Assembly (NCBI GenBank): GCA_021818505.1 | Contig: JAKADX010000044.1 | Location: forward strand, 1 to 33,180 | Direction: 5' to 3' | Length of the DNA: 33,180 bases | From: Pseudomonadota bacterium | Lineage (GTDB): Bacteria > Pseudomonadota > Alphaproteobacteria > Acetobacterales > Acetobacteraceae | Part shown: positions 23,266-31,622 of the stretch, one piece after another | Layout of the letters: each line of letters opens with the position of its first letter | Position numbering within the stretch: position 1 is the first letter of the stretch | The notes under the pieces: model-generated | The model's input: only the letters and a program-made list of their open reading frames with translations | The model's database searches: none | What the model was told of the DNA's origin: nothing | Position numbers and translations under genes: made by a program

Positions 23266-24275
23266 GTGACACCGATCCGGCCGTCCCATCGGCGCCGCCT
23301 CCGGCCGATCCCGCCGCCCGCGTGCTCAATCAGGCCGAGATCGACAGCCTGCTCGGTCTCGACGACGGGGCGGCCGGCCGCGAAGGCCTCAGCGGCATGC
23401 AGAAAATCATCAACTCCGGGCTGGTGAGCTACGAACGCCTGCCGATGCTGGAGATTGTGTTCGATCGGCTCGTGCGCATCATGTCCACCAGCCTGCGCAA
23501 TTTCACCAGCGACAACGTCGAGGTCGGGATCGACAACATCGTCTCGTTGCGCTTCGGCGACTACCTCAATTCCATCCCGCTGCCCGCCATGCTCGCCGTA
23601 TTCAAGGCGGAGGAGTGGGACAATTATGGCCTGATGGTGATCGACAGCGCGATGATCTATTCGATCGTCGATGTGCTGCTGGGCGGTCGGCGCGGCACCG
23701 CGGCGATGCGTATCGAGGGACGGCCCTACACCACGATCGAGCGCACGCTGGTCGAGCGTCTCATCAACGTCGTGCTGGCGGATCTGTCGGCGAGCTTCAA
23801 TCCCCTCTGCCCGATCAGGTTCCGCTTCGAGCGGCTGGAAGTGAATCCGCGTTTCGCCACCATCTCGCGCCTGTCCAACGCCGCGATCCTGGCGCGCCTG
23901 CGCATCGACATGGAGGATCGCGGCGGCCGGCTGGAGCTGCTGCTGCCCTACGCGACGCTGGAGCCGGTGCGTGAACTGCTGTTGCAGCACTTCATGGGCG
24001 AGAAATTCGGTCGCGACCTGATCTGGGAGACGCATCTGGCCGAGGAGCTGTGGAACACCGAGGTGGATCTTTCCGTGGTGCTCGACGAGCAGATGATGTC
24101 GCTCGCCGATGTGGTCGGCCTGCAACCAGGCAGCCGCATTGCGCTCGGCTGCGCGCCGGGTGGCACGGTGCAGGTGCGCTGCGGCGCCACGCCGCTGTTC
24201 GAGGCACGCCTGGGCCGGCGCAAGAACCGTGTGGCGGTGCGCATCGAACGCGAGATCGCCCGCGTGCCGGGCTGA
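23262..24275 (+). CDS. fliM: flagellar motor switch protein FliM
   Basis: A 337-residue C-ring protein that binds CheY-P and sets rotation direction. The N-terminal LNQAEIDSLLGL (about 22-33) is the conserved switch-protein segment. The middle CheC-like domain contains INSGLVSYERLPMLEIVFDRL and LLGGRRG, and the C-terminal SpoA/FliN domain (about 255-337) reads EVDLSVVLDEQMMSLADVVGLQPGSRI. The length is normal. Translational coupling with fliL is likely (4-nt overlap). FliN and FliG are not in the window. Confidence 0.95.
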   Translation: MSDTDPAVPSAPPPADPAARVLNQAEIDSLLGLDDGAAGREGLSGMQKIINSGLVSYERLPMLEIVFDRLVRIMSTSLRNFTSDNVEVGIDNIVSLRFGDYLNSIPLPAMLAVFKAEEWDNYGLMVIDSAMIYSIVDVLLGGRRGTAAMRIEGRPYTTIERTLVERLINVVLADLSASFNPLCPIRFRFERLEVNPRFATISRLSNAAILARLRIDMEDRGGRLELLLPYATLEPVRELLLQHFMGEKFGRDLIWETHLAEELWNTEVDLSVVLDEQMMSLADVVGLQPGSRIALGCAPGGTVQVRCGATPLFEARLGRRKNRVAVRIEREIARVPG

Positions 24276-24282
24276 GGACAGG

Positions 24283-24702
24283 ATGCAATGGACGCTCGAC
24301 CTGGTGCTGATCGTCCTGCTGGCGGCGACGCTGTTCCACGCGCTGCGGCTGGAGCGCGCGCTTGGCGTGCTGAAGCGCGACCGCTCGGCGCTGGAACAGC
24401 TCGTTGCGGGCTTCAATGCCAGCACGCAGCAGGCCGAACATGGCATCGAGCGGCTGCGCGACGCGGCCGACGGCGCGGGACGGCAGATCGCGCGGCAACT
24501 GGACGCGGCGAGCGCGCTGCGCGACGACCTGACCTTTCTGATGGAGCGCGGCGAGACACTGGCGAACCGGCTGGACGGCAGCGTACGCTGGGCGCGCGCG
24601 CAGATGCAGGAGGTGCCGCGGGCCGAACCGGCGTCCGAGGGACCGCCCGCGCGCAGTCAGGCCGAGCGCGACCTGATGCGCGCGCTGCGCATCGCGCGAT
24701 GA
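24283..24702 (+). CDS. DUF6468-like flagellar-operon protein
   Basis: A 139-residue protein with an N-terminal transmembrane helix (residues 3-18, WTLDLVLIVLLAATLFHA), then a long charged helix or coiled coil (about 20-105), a short disordered stretch and an arginine-rich end (ERDLMRALRIAR). The anchor and placement directly after fliM match the alphaproteobacterial DUF6468 family as I recall it. The function is unknown; a motor-associated membrane protein is inferred. ATG 24283 is 7 nt after the fliM stop, with GAGGACAGG upstream. Confidence 0.7.
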   Translation: MQWTLDLVLIVLLAATLFHALRLERALGVLKRDRSALEQLVAGFNASTQQAEHGIERLRDAADGAGRQIARQLDAASALRDDLTFLMERGETLANRLDGSVRWARAQMQEVPRAEPASEGPPARSQAERDLMRALRIAR

Positions 24703-24718
24703 CGCTCCCACGCCGACG

Positions 24719-25369
24719 ATGCCGCGTGTGAGACATCCGCTGCCGGCGCCGCGCCTGTTGCCGGTGACCATCGCGGCGCTGGCGCTGGCGCTCGGTGTGC
24801 GCTCGGTCGTGCTGGTTCGTGCGGCGGTGCCGGAGGCGATGCCGGCGCCGCAGCCCGCGCCCTCGCCGCCCGCGCCGCTGACGCCGCCGCGTCCGCCGGT
24901 TGCTCCGCCGTCGGTGCCACCGCCGATCAGCGAAGGTGAGCGCGCCTTGTTGCTCGACCTGCGGCGGCGCAGCAGCGAACTCGACGCGCGCGCGGCGGCC
25001 GTGCAGCAGCGCGAAGCCGTGCTGGCCGCTGCCGAGGCGCGGCTCAAGGCGCGGCTCCACCAACTGGCCGGCCTGCAGAAGCGGCTGGAAGCACTGGATG
25101 CCGCGCGGCGCGAGCGTGATGAGGCGAACTGGCGCGGCCTGGTCAAGCTCTACGAGAGCATGAAGCCCGCCGATGCCGGCGCGATCTTCAACGATCTCGA
25201 TCTGCCGGTGCTGCTGCCGATCCTGGACCGGATGAAGGCGGCGAAAGCGGCGGCGATCCTGGCCGCGATGCAGCCGGAGCGGGCCCGCCTGGTGACTGCG
25301 GAGCTGGCACAGTCGCGCGCTCGCGCCAATGCCGTGCCGGCGGCCGGTAAGCCGACCGGCGGCGGATGA
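24719..25369 (+). CDS. MotE-like protein with MgtE-N-type C-terminal domain
   Basis: A 216-residue protein. It has an N-terminal membrane helix (about 12-33), a proline-rich linker (37-70), a coiled coil (about 72-130) and a C-terminal helical block LVKLYESMKPADAGAIFNDLDLPVLLPILDRMKAAKAAAILAAMQPERA (about 141-190), which is the MgtE N-domain-like repeat. This order is that of MotE, the periplasmic chaperone of the MotC motility protein in rhizobia, and of similar proteins in flagellar operons. It would act at the periplasmic side of the motor. No motC is in the window. The last codons overlap the next gene. Confidence 0.72.
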   Translation: MPRVRHPLPAPRLLPVTIAALALALGVRSVVLVRAAVPEAMPAPQPAPSPPAPLTPPRPPVAPPSVPPPISEGERALLLDLRRRSSELDARAAAVQQREAVLAAAEARLKARLHQLAGLQKRLEALDAARRERDEANWRGLVKLYESMKPADAGAIFNDLDLPVLLPILDRMKAAKAAAILAAMQPERARLVTAELAQSRARANAVPAAGKPTGGG

Positions 25370-28230
25370 TGCGCGCGTTCCTCGCGTTGCTGCTGATGCT
25401 GGTCGGGGCGGCGCCGTTGCGGGCGCAGATGCCGCTGATCGGGCTGCGCAGCGGCGACCATGCGGGATTCGGACGTCTCGTGCTCGACCTGCCTGCCGGC
25501 GTGCGGGCAACCGTCGCGGGCGGTGAGGGACGCCTGACGGTGCGGGCCGAGAACCACGATTTCGGCGCCGCGCCGCGACTGCCGCGCAATCTGCGTGGGA
25601 TCGAACGCGAGGGTGGGCAGATGACCCTGTTGCTTGCGCCCGGCGCCGGCTGGCGCTCGATTCGCCTGCCCGGCCGTCTGGTGATCGACCTGCTTGATGC
25701 ATCGGCACCGCCCGCGTCGCCGCCCATCGCCCGGACCGCGCCGGCGGGACGCGTGCTCTGGTCCGGCCCGCCGCCACGTCCCCGCCCGGTCATCGAGTCG
25801 CCGCCCGCCCCGCCGCCGGTGCCGAGCGCGCCGCAGCCGTCCACGCCCATTGCCACGGCGCCGGACGCGCCTCAGCCCGCGCCGCTCCGCCCCGTGGCGC
25901 AGGCCCCGCTGCCGGCGCCGGCCGGGCCGGTGGCGATCGCGGCCGGGCTGTCCGGCCGCACGCTGGCGCTGCCCTTCGCCCCCGCCACCGGTGCCGCCGC
26001 CTTCCGCCGGGGCGGCGAAGTCGTGGTGGTGTTCGACGAACCGCGCCCGCTCGATCTCGCGGCGCTGCACGGCAAGCCGGGTTTCGGGGACGCGACCGTG
26101 CAGATGCTCCCGGCGGCAACCGTGCTGCATCTGCCGTTGCCTGCGCAGGATACGCTGCGTCTCGCCCGCGACATCGACGGCTGGACGCTGACCGAACTGC
26201 CGCAGTCCGACGCCGCCCCGCTTGCGGCGATCGGTGCCGACGCGGCAGCCGGGCGCCTGCTGCTCACCGCGACCTCCCCCGCGCAGATCGTGTCGGTGCC
26301 TGACCTGGCGACCGGCGCGGTGCTGCTGGTCGGCACGCAGCAGCAGCCGGGCGAGGGGGTGCCGGTGGCGCTGCGCTCGCCCGACTTCCGGCTGCTGGCG
26401 ACGCTGCAGGGTGTCGCGGTCGAACCGATCTCGGACAATGATGTGCTGCGCCTTGCTCCCACGGGCTTCGTGCTGGAGGGCGGGGAGGGGCGGGGTCTGG
26501 CGCTCCCGCCCGCGGATGCCGGAACGCGCGCCGCGGCCGAAGCGGCGCTGCTGACCCGCCGCTGGGATTTTCCGGCGCTGCCGATCCCGGCACTCCAGCG
26601 GCGGCTGCAGGCGGCGATGGACGATGCCGCCAATGCCGCGCCGCAGGCGCGCGCGGCGCGGCGGCTGGTCGCGGTCCAGGCGCTGCTGGCCCTTGGCCTG
26701 GACGCCGAGGCGGCGGCGCTGGCGCAGCTTGCCGCCACGGAGGACGCCCGTGCCGCCGAGGCTCCCGACGCCGCCGGCCTTGCCGCCGTCGCCGCCCTGC
26801 TTGCCCAACGCCCGGAGCAGTCAGCCGCGATCGACGACCCGCGGCTGTCGGGCAGCGACGAGGTGGCGCTGTGGCGCGCGGTGCGGCAGACCGAACTGCG
26901 GCCGGGCGCGCCGGCAGCGGCGCGCGTGCTGGCGACGACACTGCCGCTGGTGCTCGCCTATCCGGCGCCGCTGCGCGAGCGGTTGCTGCCGCTCGCCGCC
27001 GAAACCATGGTGCTGGGCGATGCCCGTGATGCGGCGCGGCGGCTGCTTGACGCGCGCAAGGATGACGCCTCGCTCGACTTTCCCCGCGCTCTGCTCGACG
27101 AGGTGGAGGGGCGGACCGCGTCGGCGCTGGCGACGCTCGACCGGTTGGCACGGTCGCCCGACCGCAGCTTGCGTGCCCGCGCCGCCGTGCGGGCCGTCGA
27201 ACTGCGGCTGCATACGGGCGCGATCACGACGGTGCAGGCGGCGGACGCGCTCGACCGGTTGATCTACGCATGGCGGGGTGACGGGCGGGAACTGGCGCTG
27301 CGGCTACGCGTCGCCGAACTGCGGATGACGACCGGCGCCTGGCGCCGCGCACTGGCGTTGCTGCGCGATACGGCCGACGGGCCGGCCGCCGAGGCCTGGC
27401 CCGACCAGGTGCCGGACGTGCGTGCCCGCATGCGCGCGGATTTTGCCGCGGCTCTGGAGGCCGACCGGCGCACGCCGCTCTCGCCGTTCGATTTCGTCGC
27501 GCTGATCGACGACAACCCCGACCTGCTGCCCGCCGGTGCGGCGGGGGCGGCGTTGGCGGAACGGGTCGCCGACCGGCTGGCGGCCCTCGATCTGCCCGAC
27601 CGCGCGGCGAAGCTGCTGCAGAAACTAGTGGACGGCACGCCGGCCGGCCCGGCGCGGGCAGAGATCGGGGCGCGGCTCGCGACCCTGCGTCTTGATGCCG
27701 GCGATCCCGCCGGCACGCTCACCGCCCTGTCCGACTCCGCCGCGACCGATCTGCCCGCCGGGCTGCAGGAGCGGCGGACCATCGTGTTCGCCCGCGCCAC
27801 CGCCGCGCGCGGGGGCCTCGCCCCGGCGGTTGCCGCGCTGGCAGCCCTCGACACGCCGGCGGCGACCGATGCGCGGGCGAGCCTGCTGGAGGGGGCCAAC
27901 GATTGGCCCGCGGCTGAGGCGGCGCTGGCCGACTACGCTCGCCTGACCGTGCCGGCAGACGGGAAGCTGGACGAGGCGGCAGGACGCACGGTCCTGCGGC
28001 TTGCGGCGGCCGCGGCGCAGGCCGGGGACGAGGCGATGCTGGCACACTTGCGCGAGGAGACGCTGCCCCGCCTGCCGGCGGGCAAGCTGGCCGACGTGCT
28101 CCAGGTGCTGACCGAGCGGCCGGTGGCAGGCGTTGGCGATCTGCCGCGCGCGGCGGAAGAAACCGCGCTGGCCCGGGCGCTGCCCGCCGACCTTCACGCG
28201 CTCGGCTGGCAGGCGGTGGCGCCGCGCTGA
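25366..28230 (+). CDS. large secreted protein of the flagellar operon, function unknown
   Basis: A 954-residue protein with a signal peptide (FLALLLMLVGAAPLRA, cleavage near residue 20). Residues 27-112 look like a beta-rich AMIN-type domain (FGRLVLDLPAGVRATV and WRSIRLPGRLVIDLLD). A proline-rich linker spans about 113-185, a second beta-rich region about 190-370, and residues 380-950 form an alanine-rich helical solenoid resembling degenerate TPR repeats. It starts inside the stop of the MotE-like gene, so it belongs to the fliL-fliM operon. A periplasmic role in motor or stator assembly is inferred. I do not recognise a named family. A second start at 25369 would remove one methionine. Confidence 0.75.
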   Translation: MMRAFLALLLMLVGAAPLRAQMPLIGLRSGDHAGFGRLVLDLPAGVRATVAGGEGRLTVRAENHDFGAAPRLPRNLRGIEREGGQMTLLLAPGAGWRSIRLPGRLVIDLLDASAPPASPPIARTAPAGRVLWSGPPPRPRPVIESPPAPPPVPSAPQPSTPIATAPDAPQPAPLRPVAQAPLPAPAGPVAIAAGLSGRTLALPFAPATGAAAFRRGGEVVVVFDEPRPLDLAALHGKPGFGDATVQMLPAATVLHLPLPAQDTLRLARDIDGWTLTELPQSDAAPLAAIGADAAAGRLLLTATSPAQIVSVPDLATGAVLLVGTQQQPGEGVPVALRSPDFRLLATLQGVAVEPISDNDVLRLAPTGFVLEGGEGRGLALPPADAGTRAAAEAALLTRRWDFPALPIPALQRRLQAAMDDAANAAPQARAARRLVAVQALLALGLDAEAAALAQLAATEDARAAEAPDAAGLAAVAALLAQRPEQSAAIDDPRLSGSDEVALWRAVRQTELRPGAPAAARVLATTLPLVLAYPAPLRERLLPLAAETMVLGDARDAARRLLDARKDDASLDFPRALLDEVEGRTASALATLDRLARSPDRSLRARAAVRAVELRLHTGAITTVQAADALDRLIYAWRGDGRELALRLRVAELRMTTGAWRRALALLRDTADGPAAEAWPDQVPDVRARMRADFAAALEADRRTPLSPFDFVALIDDNPDLLPAGAAGAALAERVADRLAALDLPDRAAKLLQKLVDGTPAGPARAEIGARLATLRLDAGDPAGTLTALSDSAATDLPAGLQERRTIVFARATAARGGLAPAVAALAALDTPAATDARASLLEGANDWPAAEAALADYARLTVPADGKLDEAAGRTVLRLAAAAAQAGDEAMLAHLREETLPRLPAGKLADVLQVLTERPVAGVGDLPRAAEETALARALPADLHALGWQAVAPR

Positions 28231-28334
28231 CGCGCTTTGCGGCTGACTGGGTTGCGGAATCCGTGCCCGGGGTGACGAATTTGCCCTTGCACCCCACCCC
28301 CCCCTCCCCCATGTTGCGCGGCCTTAGCCCCAGG

Positions 28335-28364
28335 GGACGCGCCGGCCGGCCGGCTCGCGCGTCC
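28335..28364 (+). promoter_or_regulatory. GC-rich hairpin in the speD leader
   Basis: GGACGCGC (28335-28342) and GCGCGTCC (28357-28364) pair perfectly, and the CGGCCGGCCGG between them can extend the stem. It ends 35 nt before the speD start. It may be the terminator of the flagellar operon or a leader structure of speD. No T-tract follows. A C-tract interrupted by single A and T bases lies at 28291-28310. Confidence 0.4.
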
Positions 28365-28399
28365 AACAGGCTGTCTGCTGGTTGGAAGAGGGGTACGCG

Positions 28400-28861
28400 A
28401 TGAACGCACTCACGCAACTGGGGATGGTCTCGGAAGTCCCGAGCGAGAACCAGACGCACGACATCCCGCTCGCGGACGCGACGGTGCAGAAGGACTACTT
28501 CGTCACGCGCGACGGCATGACCTATGCCGGGATGCATCTGCTCGTCGATCTGTGGGGGGCGAAGAACCTGAACGATCCGGCGCATATCGACGCGGCGCTG
28601 CGCGAGGCGGCGCAGGCGGCGGGGGCGACCATCCTGCACGGGCATTTCCACCACTTCTCGCCCAATGGCGGCGTATCGGGCGTGCTGGTGCTGGCGGAGA
28701 GCCACATCTCGATCCACACTTGGCCGGAGCGTGACTTCGCGGCGGTCGATATCTTCATGTGCGGCGCCTGCGACCCGCGCCGGTCGTTGCCGGTACTGCA
28801 ACGCGCATTCGCGCCGGAACGCATCGCGCTCGACCAGCAGCATCGCGGCCGTATCGCCTGA
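28400..28861 (+). CDS. speD: S-adenosylmethionine decarboxylase proenzyme, bacterial class 1B
   Basis: A 153-residue proenzyme that cleaves itself at Glu100-Ser101 (AESHISIHTWPE) to create a pyruvoyl group, then decarboxylates AdoMet for spermidine synthesis. The catalytic set keeps the spacing of the Thermotoga enzyme: Ser101, His106 and Cys121. The first 30 residues are a slight extension before KDYFVTRDGMTYAGMHLLVDLWG. GAAGAGGGG lies about 7 nt before the ATG. The stop shares a base with the speE start (TGATG), so the two enzymes are made together. Confidence 0.95.
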   Translation: MNALTQLGMVSEVPSENQTHDIPLADATVQKDYFVTRDGMTYAGMHLLVDLWGAKNLNDPAHIDAALREAAQAAGATILHGHFHHFSPNGGVSGVLVLAESHISIHTWPERDFAAVDIFMCGACDPRRSLPVLQRAFAPERIALDQQHRGRIA

Positions 28862-29742
28862 TGACGACCGACGCCTGGGTGAACGAAACGCTGTACCCGG
28901 ACTGGGGACAGCGTTTCCGCATCAAGCGCGAGCTGGCGCGGGTGCAGAGCGCGTTCCAGGACATCGCCATCATCGAGAGCTACACGCATGGCCGCGTCAT
29001 GCTGCTCGACGGCGTGGTGCAGATCACCGAGGCGGATGAGTTCGTCTATCAGGAGATGCTGACGCATGTGCCGCTGCTCGCGCATGGCGCGGCACAGCGC
29101 GTACTGATCATCGGCGCGGGCGATGGTGGTGTGCTGCGGCGCGTGCTGATGCACGGCACCGTCGAACGCGCGGTCATGGTGGAGATCGACGGCGAGGTGA
29201 TCCGCCTTGCCCGCGAATTCATGCCGAAGATCGGCGGCGACGCCTGGGGCGACCCGCGCGCCGAGGTGATCGTCGGCGATGGCATCGACTATGTCGCGCG
29301 CGCGGCGGATGCATCCTTCGACGCCATCATCGTCGATTCCACGGACCCGATTGGCGTCGGCGAGGTGCTGTTCACCGACGCGTTCTACGCCCATGCCGCG
29401 CGCGTGCTGTCGGCGGGCGGCCTGATCGTCAACCAGTGCGGCGTGCCGTTCATGCAGGCCGACGAGCTGCACGAGACCAGCCTGCGGCGCGCCCGCGCCT
29501 TCGCGCATGTCGGCGCCTACGTTGCCGCGGTGCCGACCTATGTCGGGGGCTATATGACGCTGGGGTTCGCCGCCAAGCAGCCGGGGCTGGATACCCTGAC
29601 GGTGGAGACCGTCCGTGCCCGCGCGCAGGCGGCCGGCGTGCTCGGACAGACGGAGTACTGGACGCCCGAAATCCATGTCGGTGCGTTTCATCTGCCGCCG
29701 TACATTGCCCGTCACCTCCCGGTTACGGCGGCGCACAAGTAA
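28861..29742 (+). CDS. speE: spermidine synthase (polyamine aminopropyltransferase)
   Basis: A 293-residue aminopropyltransferase that uses decarboxylated AdoMet from SpeD to turn putrescine into spermidine. The N-terminal beta domain has YTHGRVMLLDGVVQITEADEFVYQEML. The nucleotide-binding motif IGAGDGG is at 84-90, the acidic strand-end VEID at 107-110, and the catalytic stretch VDSTDPIGVGEVLF at about 158-171. Length and motifs are complete. It forms a two-gene operon with speD. A hairpin lies 62 nt after its stop. Confidence 0.95.
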   Translation: MTTDAWVNETLYPDWGQRFRIKRELARVQSAFQDIAIIESYTHGRVMLLDGVVQITEADEFVYQEMLTHVPLLAHGAAQRVLIIGAGDGGVLRRVLMHGTVERAVMVEIDGEVIRLAREFMPKIGGDAWGDPRAEVIVGDGIDYVARAADASFDAIIVDSTDPIGVGEVLFTDAFYAHAARVLSAGGLIVNQCGVPFMQADELHETSLRRARAFAHVGAYVAAVPTYVGGYMTLGFAAKQPGLDTLTVETVRARAQAAGVLGQTEYWTPEIHVGAFHLPPYIARHLPVTAAHK

Positions 29743-29804
29743 CTCCGGCGGAACGCCAAGTCGAAAACCCCTTCTGAGTGCAGATCGCGCTTTCGTGTGG
29801 TACG

Positions 29805-29823
29805 CCCCGCATGGTATGCGGGG
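29805..29823 (+). terminator. hairpin between speE and the acyl carrier protein gene
   Basis: CCCCGCAT (29805-29812) and ATGCGGGG (29816-29823) form a perfect 8-bp stem with a 3-nt loop, 27 nt before the ACP start. No T-tract follows. It may end speDE transcription, or sit in the ACP leader. Confidence 0.5.
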
Positions 29824-29850
29824 GGCACGATCACGAATCGGAGAGGGCAC

Positions 29851-30138
29851 ATGGGCTCCGACGAGACGAATGCCGTTAGATCGGACCCCTTAGTGGGCGA
29901 GATTGTTCAGCTGCTGCGAAAGATCGTCTATGCGCCGGACGGCAGCATCACGCCGCAGACGCGCCTCGCCGATCTCGGCCTGGATAGCCTCGACCTGATC
30001 GAGGCGGGGCTGGAGCTGGAGGCGCTGCTCGGCCGCGACCTGCCGGAAGACGCGTTGCGCGATGTCGAGACGGTCGGCGACGTCGCGCGCTGCTTCGGCG
30101 ACGAAGCAGCGCAGCGCCGGCTGTCGCTGGCCGCGTGA
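29851..30138 (+). CDS. stand-alone acyl carrier protein
   Basis: A 95-residue four-helix carrier protein. The phosphopantetheine attachment serine is in LADLGLDSLDLIEAGLELE, followed by the acidic helix II and the end GRDLPEDALRDVETVGDVARCF. It is acidic, as usual. It is not next to fabD, fabG or fabF, so it is probably not the housekeeping AcpP; no synthase or ligase neighbour reveals its partner. GGAGAGGG precedes the ATG. Divergence from AcpP (longer N-terminus, RCFGDE end) suggests a specialised role. Confidence 0.85.
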   Translation: MGSDETNAVRSDPLVGEIVQLLRKIVYAPDGSITPQTRLADLGLDSLDLIEAGLELEALLGRDLPEDALRDVETVGDVARCFGDEAAQRRLSLAA

Positions 30139-30237
30139 GCGGCTGCCCGACGGATCGGCCAAACTCGCTGTCCTGATCGCCCTCCGCGCCGCGGGCAGCG
30201 CGGCCTTGACAGCAGACGACCGCGTGGCTGCCCGCCC

Positions 30238-30320
30238 TGACGTCGGCGCAATAGTAACGCACGTCACAGTCCTGCCGCCGCGCCCGCCCTAGGTTCCGGT
30301 CCCGCAGCAATCGGCTGCGG
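30238..30320 (+). promoter_or_regulatory. inverted repeat and leader hairpin before the 409-residue gene
   Basis: TGACGT (30238-30243) and ACGTCA (30261-30266) form an inverted repeat with a 17-nt spacer. A second dyad, CCGCAGC (30302-30308) with GCTGCGG (30314-30320), makes a 7-bp hairpin 29 nt before the start codon. A TTGACA at 30206 could be a -35 element, but no good -10 is seen. All roles are inferred. Confidence 0.3.
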
Positions 30321-30349
30321 ACACCGTGGACGGGCAGGGGAGACAGGCG

Positions 30350-31579
30350 ATGTTCCTGGAGGAGTGGAAGAAGGCGCGGCGCAGCTTCGAGGCGGCGACG
30401 CAGAAGAAGAAACCGTGCGAGAAGTTTCTCGGCGTGTTCAACAAGTCCACCGGCATCGACAGTGCCCTCAAGGGACTCGATGACGCCGCCGGCAGAGATG
30501 ACCCTGACCGGATGCTGAAGGCCGAGGAGGTGTTCAGCAAGGTCGTCGGCGACTACGCGCCGATCCTGGTCAAGGCCGCGAAGGAGGACAAGGGCGCGAA
30601 CTACACCGCCGAGGTCGGCAAGCTGGCGGCGGCATTGCAGCAGATCGGCGTGGATTTCGCGGACTTGCGCAAGCAGGCGAATGTCGCCGCGACGCAGGCG
30701 GTCACCGACAGGCTGCTCAAGGGATTCTCGGAGTTCATCAAGGCGTGCAAGCCTGCGCAGGCGCAGGCGGCTGCCGCCAAGCGCCAGGCGATCCTGGACC
30801 ACGGCGCGTGCAGCGATGCGCTCGCCGACATCGCACTGGCCGCAGGGTCGGGTGACGCTGCGGCGACCAAGACGGCGTTCGCCACCATCGCCGTCAAGGC
30901 CAAGGCGATCGAGGCGGCGATCACGACGACCACCGCGTCGCTGCAAAAGCTCACCGCAGGCCGGCAGAAGATCGTGGACGAATGGAAGGCGTGCAAGAAG
31001 GATCTGCTGGACGTGCAGAACAAGGCCGTCCAGGCGGCCGCTGATCGGGCCGACAACGTGGTGTTGCAGGTCGATCACCTGTTGGGCGAGATGAAGGACG
31101 AATTCGACGGTGCCAAGGACGTGGTCAAGGATGCCGCGACGGCTTCCAAGGATGCCACGAAGGCGACTGCGACGCTGCTCAAGACGCTCGACCAGCTTGC
31201 CACCCGCGCCAGCAAGCTGGCCGGTCCGATGCAGGCGGCCGCCGCCGATATCGACGGCAAGCTCGACCACAACCGCGACCGCATCGAGAACGAGCGTGAC
31301 AAGGAAGCCGATCCGGTCAAGAAGAACGCGATCACCGACAACATTCGCGACAAGGTCATGGCGATCCAGGCCGATGCCGCGGCGCAGGCCAAGGAGGCCA
31401 CGGCCAACGCCAAGGAGATTCTGGTCGCCGTGGGCCGCTTCCCGTCCGCGCTGATGGCGCAGGCCGAGGCCAAGAAGTCGATCGACTTCATCAACGCCGA
31501 TGTCGAACTGTTGGAGAAGACGGCGCAGGACCTGGAAAAGAGCGTCGCCAAGGCCGATCGCATCCTCGGCCGGCTGTGA
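30350..31579 (+). CDS. lysine/alanine-rich helical protein of unknown function
   Basis: A 409-residue, apparently all-helical soluble protein that I do not recognise. It has no signal peptide or transmembrane segment. Composition is unusual for this genome: by hand count about 47 lysines against about 17 arginines, and very many alanines, with repeated A-K-x-A and K-D-A patterns (VVKDAATASKDATKATATLLK) suggesting amphipathic helices. A few cysteines (about residues 23, 134, 154, 223) occur in K-x-C or G-x-C contexts. The ATG at 30350 has GGGGAGACAGG upstream and is preferred to an in-frame ATG 24 nt earlier. Phasin-like, LEA-like or filament-forming roles are possible but unsupported. It is monocistronic between the ACP gene and a terminator. 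Confidence 0.75.
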   Translation: MFLEEWKKARRSFEAATQKKKPCEKFLGVFNKSTGIDSALKGLDDAAGRDDPDRMLKAEEVFSKVVGDYAPILVKAAKEDKGANYTAEVGKLAAALQQIGVDFADLRKQANVAATQAVTDRLLKGFSEFIKACKPAQAQAAAAKRQAILDHGACSDALADIALAAGSGDAAATKTAFATIAVKAKAIEAAITTTTASLQKLTAGRQKIVDEWKACKKDLLDVQNKAVQAAADRADNVVLQVDHLLGEMKDEFDGAKDVVKDAATASKDATKATATLLKTLDQLATRASKLAGPMQAAAADIDGKLDHNRDRIENERDKEADPVKKNAITDNIRDKVMAIQADAAAQAKEATANAKEILVAVGRFPSALMAQAEAKKSIDFINADVELLEKTAQDLEKSVAKADRILGRL

Positions 31580-31584
31580 CGGCA

Positions 31585-31619
31585 GGGCGGGCCGCGCGAG
31601 CGCCGCGTGCGGCCCGCCC
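31585..31619. terminator. bidirectional hairpin terminator
   Basis: GGGCGGGCCGC (31585-31595) and GCGGCCCGCCC (31609-31619) are a perfect 11-bp inverted repeat with a 13-nt loop. It fills the 43-nt gap between the convergent 409-residue gene and hutH, and would serve both. Confidence 0.7.
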
Positions 31620-31622
31620 AGC

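Noticed and set aside
30142-30199. 8-bp inverted repeat GCTGCCCG/CGGGCAGC after the acyl carrier protein gene as a terminator
   Set aside because: The loop of 42 nt is too long for a convincing intrinsic terminator; in such GC-rich DNA this can arise by chance.
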